A program made the translations under genes and the position numbers. Below the pieces are notes generated by a model. That model searched no databases. It was not told where the DNA came from and worked only from the letters and a program-made list of their open reading frames with translations. Below are positions 1 to 5,081 of a stretch of DNA of 5,240 bases, in pieces. Location: the NCBI GenBank assembly GCA_011051745.1, contig DRKO01000192.1, forward strand, positions 1-5,240, read 5' to 3'. Position 1 is the first letter of the stretch. Every line of letters begins with the position of its first letter. This DNA comes from Chloroflexota bacterium. GTDB taxonomy: Bacteria > Chloroflexota > Anaerolineae > Aggregatilineales > UBA3940.

Positions 1-644
1 CCGAGGAACGCAACCAGTGCCCAGGGGAAAAGAGTTGCCAGTCCCCAGACAGGCATCGCACGTGGCTCACGGGCCATGATCCAGCGGAGGGGCCAGTCAA
101 CACCCCAGACCAGCACGCTGGCGACCAGAACCAGCCCGGGGATGAGAAGGGTTTTCAGGCGTTCTTCCTCATGCCACAGCAGGATCAGGATCGCGATGCC
201 TGACACATGCGGCTTGATGGACGCCAGCAATAACCCCACCCCGCGCAGGTAAGGGCCGGGCGAAAGCAGGGCCAGAGTTAATCCGACGACGACCACCACG
301 TCTACCTGACCGAGCCAGATCAGGCCAAGAGCGGGGAAAGAAAGTAGCACGTAGATGGCGTTCGTCCCCAGCCGGTCGCTGGCCCATATCAGGCCAATGA
401 CGGTGAGAAATACCCACACCGGCCACAGAATGGCAGGCGGGATAAGGCGGATGGGGGCCAGTATCCAACTGGCGTGCCAGGGATTGTAACCACAGGTCAG
501 GCAGCCGCTCACAAAGGGGCGATAATAGGCGTGGAGGTCCTGCCCGCCCGGCAACAGGAAAGCCGCTATTGTAACGATCACGACCAGCTCGATCAGGATG
601 GCTTTCCTCAGGGGGACACGGGGGCTTTTTCGCTCTTTTGACAT
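1..644 (-). CDS. Partial multi-pass membrane protein, GT87/DUF2029-like (putative GT-C glycosyltransferase), N-terminal part
   Basis: An open frame runs leftward from ATG at 644-642 to the window edge, giving 214 complete codons with no stop. The protein starts with a short basic tail (MSKERKSPRV) followed by a hydrophobic helix at about residues 15-32. Further hydrophobic segments lie near 66-84, 95-112, 113-127, 134-157, 163-181 and 199-214. An acidic/aromatic loop (DLHAYYRPF, 36-44) and NPW (54-56) follow the first helix. LGQVD (111-115) and IKP (143-145) come later. Families of polyprenyl-phosphate-dependent GT-C mannosyltransferases (GT87/DUF2029) have a D-x-x-x-Y first loop, a GQ-(N/D) motif and a K-P motif in this order, so I infer a membrane glycosyltransferase using a lipid-linked sugar. 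An in-frame TGA two codons upstream fixes this ATG as the earliest possible start. I see no good Shine-Dalgarno before it. The C-terminal half is missing, so the family call is tentative; another polytopic membrane protein is possible. Confidence 0.7.
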   Translation of the reverse strand, partial: MSKERKSPRVPLRKAILIELVVIVTIAAFLLPGGQDLHAYYRPFVSGCLTCGYNPWHASWILAPIRLIPPAILWPVWVFLTVIGLIWASDRLGTNAIYVLLSFPALGLIWLGQVDVVVVVGLTLALLSPGPYLRGVGLLLASIKPHVSGIAILILLWHEEERLKTLLIPGLVLVASVLVWGVDWPLRWIMAREPRAMPVWGLATLFPWALVAFL

Positions 645-674
645 GGTTCAGATACCGACTTCTAACCGTTTCGT

Positions 675-703
675 TTGCATATCCGGGCAGGCTCAGGTAT
701 GCT
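675..703 (+). promoter_or_regulatory. Possible promoter of the kinase operon
   Basis: TTGCAT (675-680) and TATGCT (698-703) are separated by 17 bp, the ideal sigma-70-type spacing. Each hexamer matches the E. coli consensus only partly (3/6 and 4/6). Transcription would begin near 710 and give a leader of about 135 nt before the kinase ATG. The match is weak and could be chance. Confidence 0.25.
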
Positions 704-838
704 GCTGCCGGTTGAATTACGGTCGTCCCAGGGCAGCCGCCTCTCCCATTCCCCGCCGGAGTCCGTCCGATCCTGGAGGCCGCAAGAGAGGCAAACTCCG
801 CGCGACTGTCAGATTGCGTGAGGCACATTCAACGGAAC

Positions 839-843
839 AGGAG
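839..843 (+). promoter_or_regulatory. Ribosome binding site of the kinase-MazG gene, unusually close to the start
   Basis: AGGAG at 839-843 is separated from the ATG at 847 by only 3 nt, shorter than the usual 5-9 nt. No other in-frame start lies nearby, and the protein from this ATG begins just as the kinase family does, so the start stands. The tight spacing may lower translation relative to the next gene, which has a near-ideal site. Confidence 0.5.
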
Positions 844-846
844 CTT

Positions 847-1908
847 ATGGCACGCCACCCGTATATTGCTATTGAAGGCGTGATCGGGGTGGGTAAGACC
901 TCGCTCGCCCGCCTGCTTGAACCTGAGTTTGGCGGTCAGGCTCTGCTGGAGGAATTCGAGGAAAACCCCTTCCTCTCCGATTTCTACGCCGACCGTGAGC
1001 GATACGCCTTCCAGACTCAGATCTTCTTCCTGCTCAGCCGCTACCGGCAGCAGACCTCCACCGTCCCCAGGGCCCTGCTGAAAGGGCCGGTCATCGCCGA
1101 TTACACCTTCGCCAAAGACCGGCTGTTTGCCCATCTCAACCTGAAGAGCGATGAGCTGGCAGTGTATGAGCGCGTCTATGCCGCCCTGAGCGAAAAGATC
1201 CGGCATCCTGACCTGCTGGTATACCTCCGCGCCGATCTGGATGTTCTGATGAAACGGATCGCGATGCGTGACCGACCCTATGAACGCAACATGGACCCCG
1301 ATTATATCGAACAACTGCGCCTTGCCTATGAAGAGTTCGCCGCCACCTATCAGGAAGCGCCGGTTCTTACTATTGATACCAACAATCTGGATTTTGTGCA
1401 GAACCCCGATGATCTGGCGCTGGTGGTGGAACGCATCAAGAGCAGCCTCCAGTATGGGACCTATCAGGCCTCGCTCCCCGGCGTAGAGGCGATGGCGCTC
1501 CGCGAGCCGGAGGCAATTTTACATGATCTGGAGGCCGGGCCGCACGGGCTGCCGGATTTTCAGCAGTTTCACCTCTCGCTCGACGCCGAAAAAGGCTTTG
1601 ATCCTGATCTCTTCCTGAACTTCATCTGTATGAGCGAGGAAATCGGGGAACTGGCCCGCGTGCTGAAAGTGATGTGGATACAGATGAACCGGCTGCAGAA
1701 GGAGGGGCGGAGCACCGAGGAGGCGCGGGAGGAGGCGCTCAGCCAGCATCGTCAGCAGATACAGGAGGAGTTAGCCGATTGCCTGGCATATCTGCTCAAG
1801 CTCAGCAACTACGCGGGGGTTGACCTTGAGTCGGCGTATCTGGAGAAGATGAGCATTAACGCCCGGCGTCGCTGGAAGGACGGGCGGATCGTGAAGGAGG
1901 AAGATTAA
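847..1908 (+). CDS. Deoxynucleoside kinase (Dgk-like) fused to a MazG/DCTPP1-like NTP pyrophosphohydrolase domain
   Basis: This gene encodes a 353-residue, two-domain cytosolic protein. Residues 1-202 are a deoxynucleoside kinase, phosphorylating a deoxynucleoside to its 5'-monophosphate with NTP. Visible are the P-loop GVIGVGKTS (11-19), a substrate-side acidic segment EEFEENPF (35-42), QTQIFFL (56-62), ADYTFAKDRLF (84-94) and the lid MRDRPYERN (140-148). The ADY...F segment replaces the usual DRS motif and matches the bacillar deoxyguanosine kinase type, so dG or another purine is the likeliest substrate (inference). After a linker (about 203-236), residues 237-343 form an all-alpha NTP-PPase domain: EEIGE (264-268) and EELAD (307-311) give the EExxE...ExxD metal-binding set (E265, E268, E308, D311), followed by a KMxxN segment (334-338) typical of MazG/DCTPP1 proteins. 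This domain should cleave a (d)NTP to (d)NMP and PPi. Bacterial kinases of this family are normally about 210 residues, so the extension is a true fusion. The stop codon abuts the start of the next kinase gene. Confidence 0.9.
   Translation: MARHPYIAIEGVIGVGKTSLARLLEPEFGGQALLEEFEENPFLSDFYADRERYAFQTQIFFLLSRYRQQTSTVPRALLKGPVIADYTFAKDRLFAHLNLKSDELAVYERVYAALSEKIRHPDLLVYLRADLDVLMKRIAMRDRPYERNMDPDYIEQLRLAYEEFAATYQEAPVLTIDTNNLDFVQNPDDLALVVERIKSSLQYGTYQASLPGVEAMALREPEAILHDLEAGPHGLPDFQQFHLSLDAEKGFDPDLFLNFICMSEEIGELARVLKVMWIQMNRLQKEGRSTEEAREEALSQHRQQIQEELADCLAYLLKLSNYAGVDLESAYLEKMSINARRRWKDGRIVKEED
1894..1900 (+). promoter_or_regulatory. Strong Shine-Dalgarno that sets a TTG start
   Basis: AAGGAGG lies inside the last codons of the upstream kinase-MazG gene and is 8 nt before TTG at 1909-1911. 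The near-perfect sequence and spacing, with the TAA at 1906-1908 immediately before TTG, argue that TTG is the true start and that the two genes are translationally coupled. Confidence 0.85.
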
Positions 1909-2589
1909 TTGGGCGTCAACAAGAAGTTTATAGCCATCGCCGGAAACGTCGGCGTTGGGAAAAGCAGCCTGACGCGCCTGCTGGCCGAGCGGCTGGGCTG
2001 GGAGCCATTCTATGAGGCGGTAGACGATAACCCCTACCTAGCTGACTTCTACCGCGATATGAGAAGCTGGAGCTTCCACTCGCAGATTTTCTTCCTGACG
2101 CGGCGTCTGCGCCATCACCGCCAGCTACTCGACCATCCCAACTCGGTTGTGCAGGATCGCAGCGTGTATGAGGATGCGGAGATTTTCGCCCGCAACCTGT
2201 ATGAGCAGGGCAACATGGCCGAGCGGGACTACCGGAGCTACCGCGAACTGTACGAGGTGCTGACCCAGTTCCTCCCACCGCCTGATGTGGTCGTTTACCT
2301 GCGAGCTTCGGTGGATACGCTGCTACAGCGCATTCGCCTGCGCGGACGCGAGTTCGAGCAGAATATTGACCCCGGCTATCTGGAGCAACTCAACCGGCTC
2401 TACGAGGAGTGGATCGAGGGCTTCACGCTCGGCCCGGTGCTCATAGTCCCCGCCGACGACCTGGATTTTGTGGCCCACAGCTCCCACCTTGACCTTATTA
2501 TCGCGAAGATTCGCGAGAAGCTGGCCGGGAAAGACGAAGTGTTTTTTCTAGAGGAGGAGATCGCGCGGGTCAACGGGCTGGCGCATTAA
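1909..2589 (+). CDS. Deoxynucleoside kinase, Dck/Dak-like
   Basis: The gene encodes a 226-residue kinase of the dCK/dGK/TK2 family, a full-length single domain. It transfers phosphate from an NTP to a deoxynucleoside in the cytosol for dNTP salvage. Visible motifs are the P-loop GNVGVGKSS (12-20), a substrate-side EAVDDNPYL (36-44), WSFHSQIFFL (54-63), the family DRS motif in QDRSVYEDAEIF (82-93) and the arginine-rich lid RLRGREFEQN (143-152). QDRS-YED and the following region resemble bacillar deoxyadenosine/deoxycytidine kinase more than Dgk, so dC and/or dA are the likely substrates (inference). Translation starts at TTG directly after the stop of the upstream fused kinase, with zero intergenic bases, so the two are co-transcribed. 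The pairing mirrors neighbouring dgk and dck genes in Bacillus and the tandem kinases of lactobacilli, whose partners act on complementary deoxynucleosides. Exact specificity cannot be read from sequence alone. Confidence 0.93.
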   Translation: MGVNKKFIAIAGNVGVGKSSLTRLLAERLGWEPFYEAVDDNPYLADFYRDMRSWSFHSQIFFLTRRLRHHRQLLDHPNSVVQDRSVYEDAEIFARNLYEQGNMAERDYRSYRELYEVLTQFLPPPDVVVYLRASVDTLLQRIRLRGREFEQNIDPGYLEQLNRLYEEWIEGFTLGPVLIVPADDLDFVAHSSHLDLIIAKIREKLAGKDEVFFLEEEIARVNGLAH

Positions 2590-2613
2590 GCATCTCCCTC
2601 TCTCCGTCCGGTT

Positions 2614-2652
2614 GAAGCGCAGGGGGCCGGGTGTTCATGCCCGGCCCGCTTC
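2614..2652 (+). terminator. Strong two-part hairpin after the kinase operon, terminator-like but lacking a T tract
   Basis: An inner stem GGGCCGGG (2624-2631) pairs perfectly with CCCGGCCC (2640-2647) around an 8-nt loop. Outside it, GAAGC (2614-2618) pairs with GCTTC (2648-2652), leaving a 5-nt bulge on the left arm. It starts 25 nt after the kinase stop codon and before the next gene's start region, as expected for transcript termination or 3'-end protection. No run of T follows, so intrinsic termination is uncertain; a Rho-dependent end or a leader structure of the next gene is also possible. Confidence 0.5.
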
Positions 2653-2678
2653 GATCCATGCAGAAGAGCCCCCTGTTG

Positions 2679-2684
2679 TATACT
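2679..2684 (+). promoter_or_regulatory. Possible -10 element upstream of the unknown gene
   Basis: TATACT at 2679-2684 matches 5 of 6 bases of the bacterial -10 consensus and sits between the hairpin at 2614-2652 and the start codon at 2736, in a locally AT-richer patch. No convincing -35 hexamer is present at the proper spacing. The leader would be about 45 nt. Confidence 0.25.
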
Positions 2685-2720
2685 AGAAATACCGTTGTAC
2701 TCTGTTCTGGCTGTGAGCAG

Positions 2721-2726
2721 AAAGGG
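2721..2726 (+). promoter_or_regulatory. Ribosome binding site of the unknown gene
   Basis: AAAGGG lies 9 nt before ATG at 2736-2738. It favours this start over upstream in-frame ATGs at 2631, 2637 and 2658, the first two of which fall inside the hairpin and none of which has a comparable site. Confidence 0.6.
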
Positions 2727-2735
2727 CTTGACCTG

Positions 2736-4019
2736 ATGGCTGATGAACTAAGAGAGCGGCTGCGCATCTCCGAGAGCCAGCTAGAGGCGATCAACAACTT
2801 ACTCCTCGATCCCGACAACAAAGCAATCTCGGCCCTGCTTGACATCGTCGCTAAATACGGAACCCCGGAAGAGATCAACCGTAAGGCGGAAGAGGCACGG
2901 AAGCTGGAGAACCTGACCGCCCGTCTGCGGGAGACCGGCTCACCGTACCTTGAGGATGTGGAGTGGCTGATCGAGCAGCGGGACGCCGGGGCCTTCATCA
3001 CGGTGGATGAGTACCGTCGGAAAGTGCTGGGCGAGAGGGCCGACAGCATGACGTTCAAAGACGACTTCGCCGTGACGCTGGAGATCAGCGCAGCACAGTA
3101 CTTCCCCTGGCTGCGGGTGGAGGCCGAGCAGGCGATCTCCAACGGGGAGCTGATGCCGGGCCGCTTCATCCGCGTGCGCAAGATGAAGGAACAGGAAGCG
3201 GACAACGGGGACATCATCGCTTTTGCGGCTGCCATGCAGGTGATGGGCGCAAGCTATGTGGAGACGCTCGACACCAGAGGCACGGACGGCTCGAACGTTC
3301 ATCTGGGCGGGCCGGAGACGATCACGGGCTACTTCGGCGGGGTCGGCGAGCCGAACGAGTACGCCCTCAAATGGGTGGATGAGCTCCTCTACTATTACAC
3401 CACGTACGGCATCAAGCAGGTGCTCAACGTCAATCCGGGGACCGTTTTTCTGGGCTACATGCTTTACAGGCTCGGCCTCGATATCGAATTCAAAATCTCC
3501 GTCTTTATGGGGAACGATAACCCCTACGCCGCGCTGTGGACCCTGATCGGCGCGAAGCTGTTCGCCCGCGAGGACGGAACCAGCCCCCTGATCGGCTTCA
3601 ACTGGAGCAACTCGGTTAACAACGAGACGATGGAGATCACCGCCGTCTTTCGGAAAGCGCTCGGCTTCGAGGACGTGGTCCGCTTTGAGCACCACATCAC
3701 CGAGGCATGGCGTCACATCGTCCGCCAGCCCTACGACCGCCGCGATGAGCTCCTCGAACTGGCCGACCATGTCAGGAACATCTCGGCCAAGCACGAAGGA
3801 GGCGACGTAGAGGTGGAGCAGGCGCTGGAGGCAGAAGACGAACATCCCTCAGACATCCTCGACTACTTCCGCGACAAAGAGGAGATCATCGCCGCAGGGG
3901 ACTGGGACGCCCTGCTGCGCAACTATCTGGAGAAACACAACGCCCTGAACCATACCGCGCGTGCGCTGACCGAGCGGGGTCTCTCCTTCATCGCCGCTCC
4001 GAAGCTGCATCACCGCTGA
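2736..4019 (+). CDS. Unrecognised 427-residue soluble protein
   Basis: I do not recognise this family and assign no function. From the ATG at 2736 (AAAGGG 9 nt upstream) it encodes 427 residues without a signal peptide or clear membrane segment, so it is probably cytosolic. Residues 1-80 are charged and look helical (LRERLRISESQLEAINNLL and beyond). The middle, about 110-340, looks like an alternating alpha/beta enzyme core. It has Gly/Asn-rich segments that could be active-site loops: TRGTDGSNVHLGGPET (180-195), YFGGVGEPNEY (199-209), VNPGTVFLGY (232-241), FMGNDNPYAALW (257-268) and GFNWSNSVNNETME (287-300), followed by a His pair FEHH (317-320). A very acidic stretch (about 354-373) links to a C-terminal segment of about 50 residues (GDWDALLRNYLEK, 388-400). 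A TIM-barrel-like fold is a guess only. The gene stands alone, preceded by a hairpin and followed by a terminator, so neighbours give no functional clue. Confidence 0.85.
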   Translation: MADELRERLRISESQLEAINNLLLDPDNKAISALLDIVAKYGTPEEINRKAEEARKLENLTARLRETGSPYLEDVEWLIEQRDAGAFITVDEYRRKVLGERADSMTFKDDFAVTLEISAAQYFPWLRVEAEQAISNGELMPGRFIRVRKMKEQEADNGDIIAFAAAMQVMGASYVETLDTRGTDGSNVHLGGPETITGYFGGVGEPNEYALKWVDELLYYYTTYGIKQVLNVNPGTVFLGYMLYRLGLDIEFKISVFMGNDNPYAALWTLIGAKLFAREDGTSPLIGFNWSNSVNNETMEITAVFRKALGFEDVVRFEHHITEAWRHIVRQPYDRRDELLELADHVRNISAKHEGGDVEVEQALEAEDEHPSDILDYFRDKEEIIAAGDWDALLRNYLEKHNALNHTARALTERGLSFIAAPKLHHR

Positions 4020-4043
4020 CAACCGGAATATCAAAAAGAGCGA

Positions 4044-4076
4044 CGGGGCACTGGTTCAGGCCAGCGCCCCCGTTTT
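4044..4076. terminator. Bidirectional intrinsic terminator between convergent genes
   Basis: The arms at 4044-4054 and 4061-4072 pair through GGGGC/GCCCC and CTGG/CCAG, with one A-C mismatch, one bulged C and a 6-nt loop. On the plus strand TTTT (4073-4076) follows directly. On the minus strand the stem is followed after 6 nt by TTTTT (complement of 4037-4033). The hairpin lies in the 79-bp gap between the ends of the unknown gene and panB, so it can end both transcripts. The plus-strand T run is short. Confidence 0.7.
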
Positions 4077-4098
4077 GCGTGGCGACTCTGCCACACGC

Positions 4099-4950
4099 CT
4101 AGTCGAGCATTTCGAGCAGACGTTCGTACTCCTCATCGGCGATGCCGAAGTAATTCTCCGGCTGTGGGAACGTCCCCTCGGTGACCTCCTGCACGTACTG
4201 CTTCAGCCCGTTCTGAATGACCTCGCCCGCGTTGCCATAGACCTTTGCCATCCGGGGCTTGAACTTGGGATACAGCCCGAACATATCGTGGTAGATCAGC
4301 AGTTGGCCGTTGGCGTGCGGCCCGGAACCGAGGCTGATGATCGGGATGTTGGCCCGCTCGGTGATCAGCTGGCAGACACGATCGGGGACCAGTTCAAGCA
4401 GAATCGAATAGGCCCCCGCCTCCTCCAGGATTTTCGCGTCCTCAATGATGCGGGCCGCCTGCTCCGCCCCCTTTCCCTGAAGGCGGAAGCCGCCCAGCGC
4501 CGAGGCGCTCTGGGGCGTCAACCCCAGATGGCCCATCGCCGGGATGCCTGCCCTGACGATGCCTTCCATCCGGTCGGCCATCTCGCGCCCACCCTCCAGC
4601 TTGATGGCATCGCAGCCCGCCTCCGCCATAAAGCGCCCGGCGCTGCGGATCGCGGTCTCAACGGAGGGTTGGTAGCTCATGTAGGGCATATCACCGATCA
4701 GCCAGACATGGGGCGCACCCCGCCGGACAGCCTGCGCGTGGCGGATCATGTCGTCCATGGTTACGGGCAGGGTGCTGTCGTAGCCCAGCATCGTCATGCC
4801 CAGGCTGTCGCCAACCAGAACCATATCCACCCCGGCCTGATCCTGAAAGTACGCCGTCGGGTAGTCGTAGCAGGTCAGCATCGTGATCGGCTTGCCCTCG
4901 CGATACTTCTTGTAAAGCATGGGCAGCGTGACTTTTTTCCGCTCCGTCAT
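4099..4950 (-). CDS. panB: 3-methyl-2-oxobutanoate hydroxymethyltransferase (ketopantoate hydroxymethyltransferase)
   Basis: PanB makes ketopantoate from alpha-ketoisovalerate and 5,10-methylenetetrahydrofolate, the first committed step of pantothenate and CoA synthesis, in the cytosol. The 283-residue product is close to the family length (E. coli 264) with a slightly longer C-terminus. It shows the family hallmarks in order: MLTCYDYPTA (24-33), LVGDSLGM (45-52) with metal-ligand D48, STLPVTMDDM (59-68), RRGAP (76-80), IGDMPYMSY (85-93) with D87, IKLEGG (116-121) with K117 and metal-ligand E119, GHLGLTPQS (140-148), and LLELVP (184-189) with E186 at the position of the catalytic Glu. The start at ATG 4950 is chosen because AAGGAG lies 10 nt upstream and PanB homologues begin here; a further in-frame ATG at 5034 would add 28 residues unlike the family. 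panC and panD are not in the window. The gene lies downstream of, and on the same strand as, an FAD-linked oxidase gene. Confidence 0.97.
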   Translation of the reverse strand: MTERKKVTLPMLYKKYREGKPITMLTCYDYPTAYFQDQAGVDMVLVGDSLGMTMLGYDSTLPVTMDDMIRHAQAVRRGAPHVWLIGDMPYMSYQPSVETAIRSAGRFMAEAGCDAIKLEGGREMADRMEGIVRAGIPAMGHLGLTPQSASALGGFRLQGKGAEQAARIIEDAKILEEAGAYSILLELVPDRVCQLITERANIPIISLGSGPHANGQLLIYHDMFGLYPKFKPRMAKVYGNAGEVIQNGLKQYVQEVTEGTFPQPENYFGIADEEYERLLEMLD

Positions 4951-4960
4951 GGTAGAGCTT

Positions 4961-4966
4961 CTCCTT
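4961..4966 (-). promoter_or_regulatory. Ribosome binding site of panB
   Basis: On the minus strand AAGGAG lies 10 nt before the panB ATG at 4950. It decides the start against the upstream in-frame ATG at 5034. Confidence 0.8.
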
Positions 4967-4999
4967 GTCAGAAAATACGGATCAACCTGTGCAGCCCCC

Positions 5000-5026
5000 G
5001 GCAGGCCCCGGCCAGAAGGGCCTGCC
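5000..5026 (-). repeat. Perfect-arm inverted repeat in the panB leader
   Basis: GGCAGGCCC (5000-5008) and GGGCCTGCC (5018-5026) are perfect reverse complements of 9 nt around a 9-nt loop. The hairpin lies 38 bp after the oxidase stop and 49 bp before panB on the minus strand. No T tract follows in either direction, so it is not a standard terminator. It may be a transcript-processing or leader structure; I recognise no riboswitch class. Confidence 0.6.
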
Positions 5027-5054
5027 CCCTTCAAAAGAGTCAGCCTTTACCGTT

Positions 5055-5081
5055 ATTGTACACCTAGCGTCCGGGCTTCAA
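5055..5081 (-). promoter_or_regulatory. Possible panB promoter
   Basis: On the minus strand TACAAT (5060-5055) is a 5/6 match to the -10 consensus, and TTGAAG (5081-5076) is a partial -35 element with a 15-bp spacer, slightly short. The -10 falls just after the oxidase stop codon and the -35 inside its last codons. Transcription would start near 5048 and include the leader hairpin at 5000-5026. panB may instead, or also, be read from the upstream gene. Confidence 0.35.

Larger units (their letters stand above)
645..846. other. Divergent intergenic region
   Basis: About 200 bp lie between the start of the leftward membrane protein gene and the start of the rightward kinase operon. The frame of the kinase stays open upstream to 598, but that stretch encodes an Arg/Pro/Ser-rich sequence unlike any kinase N-terminus and overlaps the divergent gene, so I treat it as non-coding. 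The region must hold the promoters for both directions; only a weak rightward candidate is visible (675-703). Confidence 0.6.

Noticed and set aside
169..828. 219-residue minus-strand frame at the left end
   Set aside because: It is Arg/Pro/Gly-rich with no family features, and overlaps the membrane protein frame (1-644, minus) that has a coherent hydrophobic pattern in a different frame.
598..846. In-frame 83-residue N-terminal extension of the kinase-MazG gene
   Set aside because: The extra residues are low-complexity Arg/Pro/Ser-rich, unlike any kinase N-terminus, and overlap the start of the divergent membrane protein gene. The ATG at 847 gives the normal family start and has its own AGGAG.
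829..1314. 161-residue minus-strand frame inside the kinase gene
   Set aside because: It is antisense to the conserved kinase domain and has no motif or start signal.
2570..3235. 221-residue Ser/Arg-rich minus-strand frame
   Set aside because: Its Ser/Arg-rich composition is typical of an antisense shadow, and it spans the intergenic hairpin and the 5' part of the unknown gene.
2940..3845. 301-residue frame opposite the unknown gene
   Set aside because: Long antisense frames are common in GC-rich genes. This one has no ribosome site or recognisable motif, and the plus-strand frame has normal enzyme-like composition, a ribosome site and a terminator.
5000..5026. Leader hairpin as an intrinsic terminator of the oxidase gene
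   Set aside because: No T run follows the stem on the minus strand, so only an inverted repeat is reported.
4951..5034. 28-residue N-terminal extension of PanB from ATG at 5034
   Set aside because: It crosses the leader hairpin, does not resemble PanB homologues, and the AAGGAG site points to ATG at 4950.
4075..5067. 330-residue plus-strand frame across the panB region
   Set aside because: It is a shadow of panB, whose catalytic motifs are unmistakable on the other strand, and it would read through the convergent terminator region.
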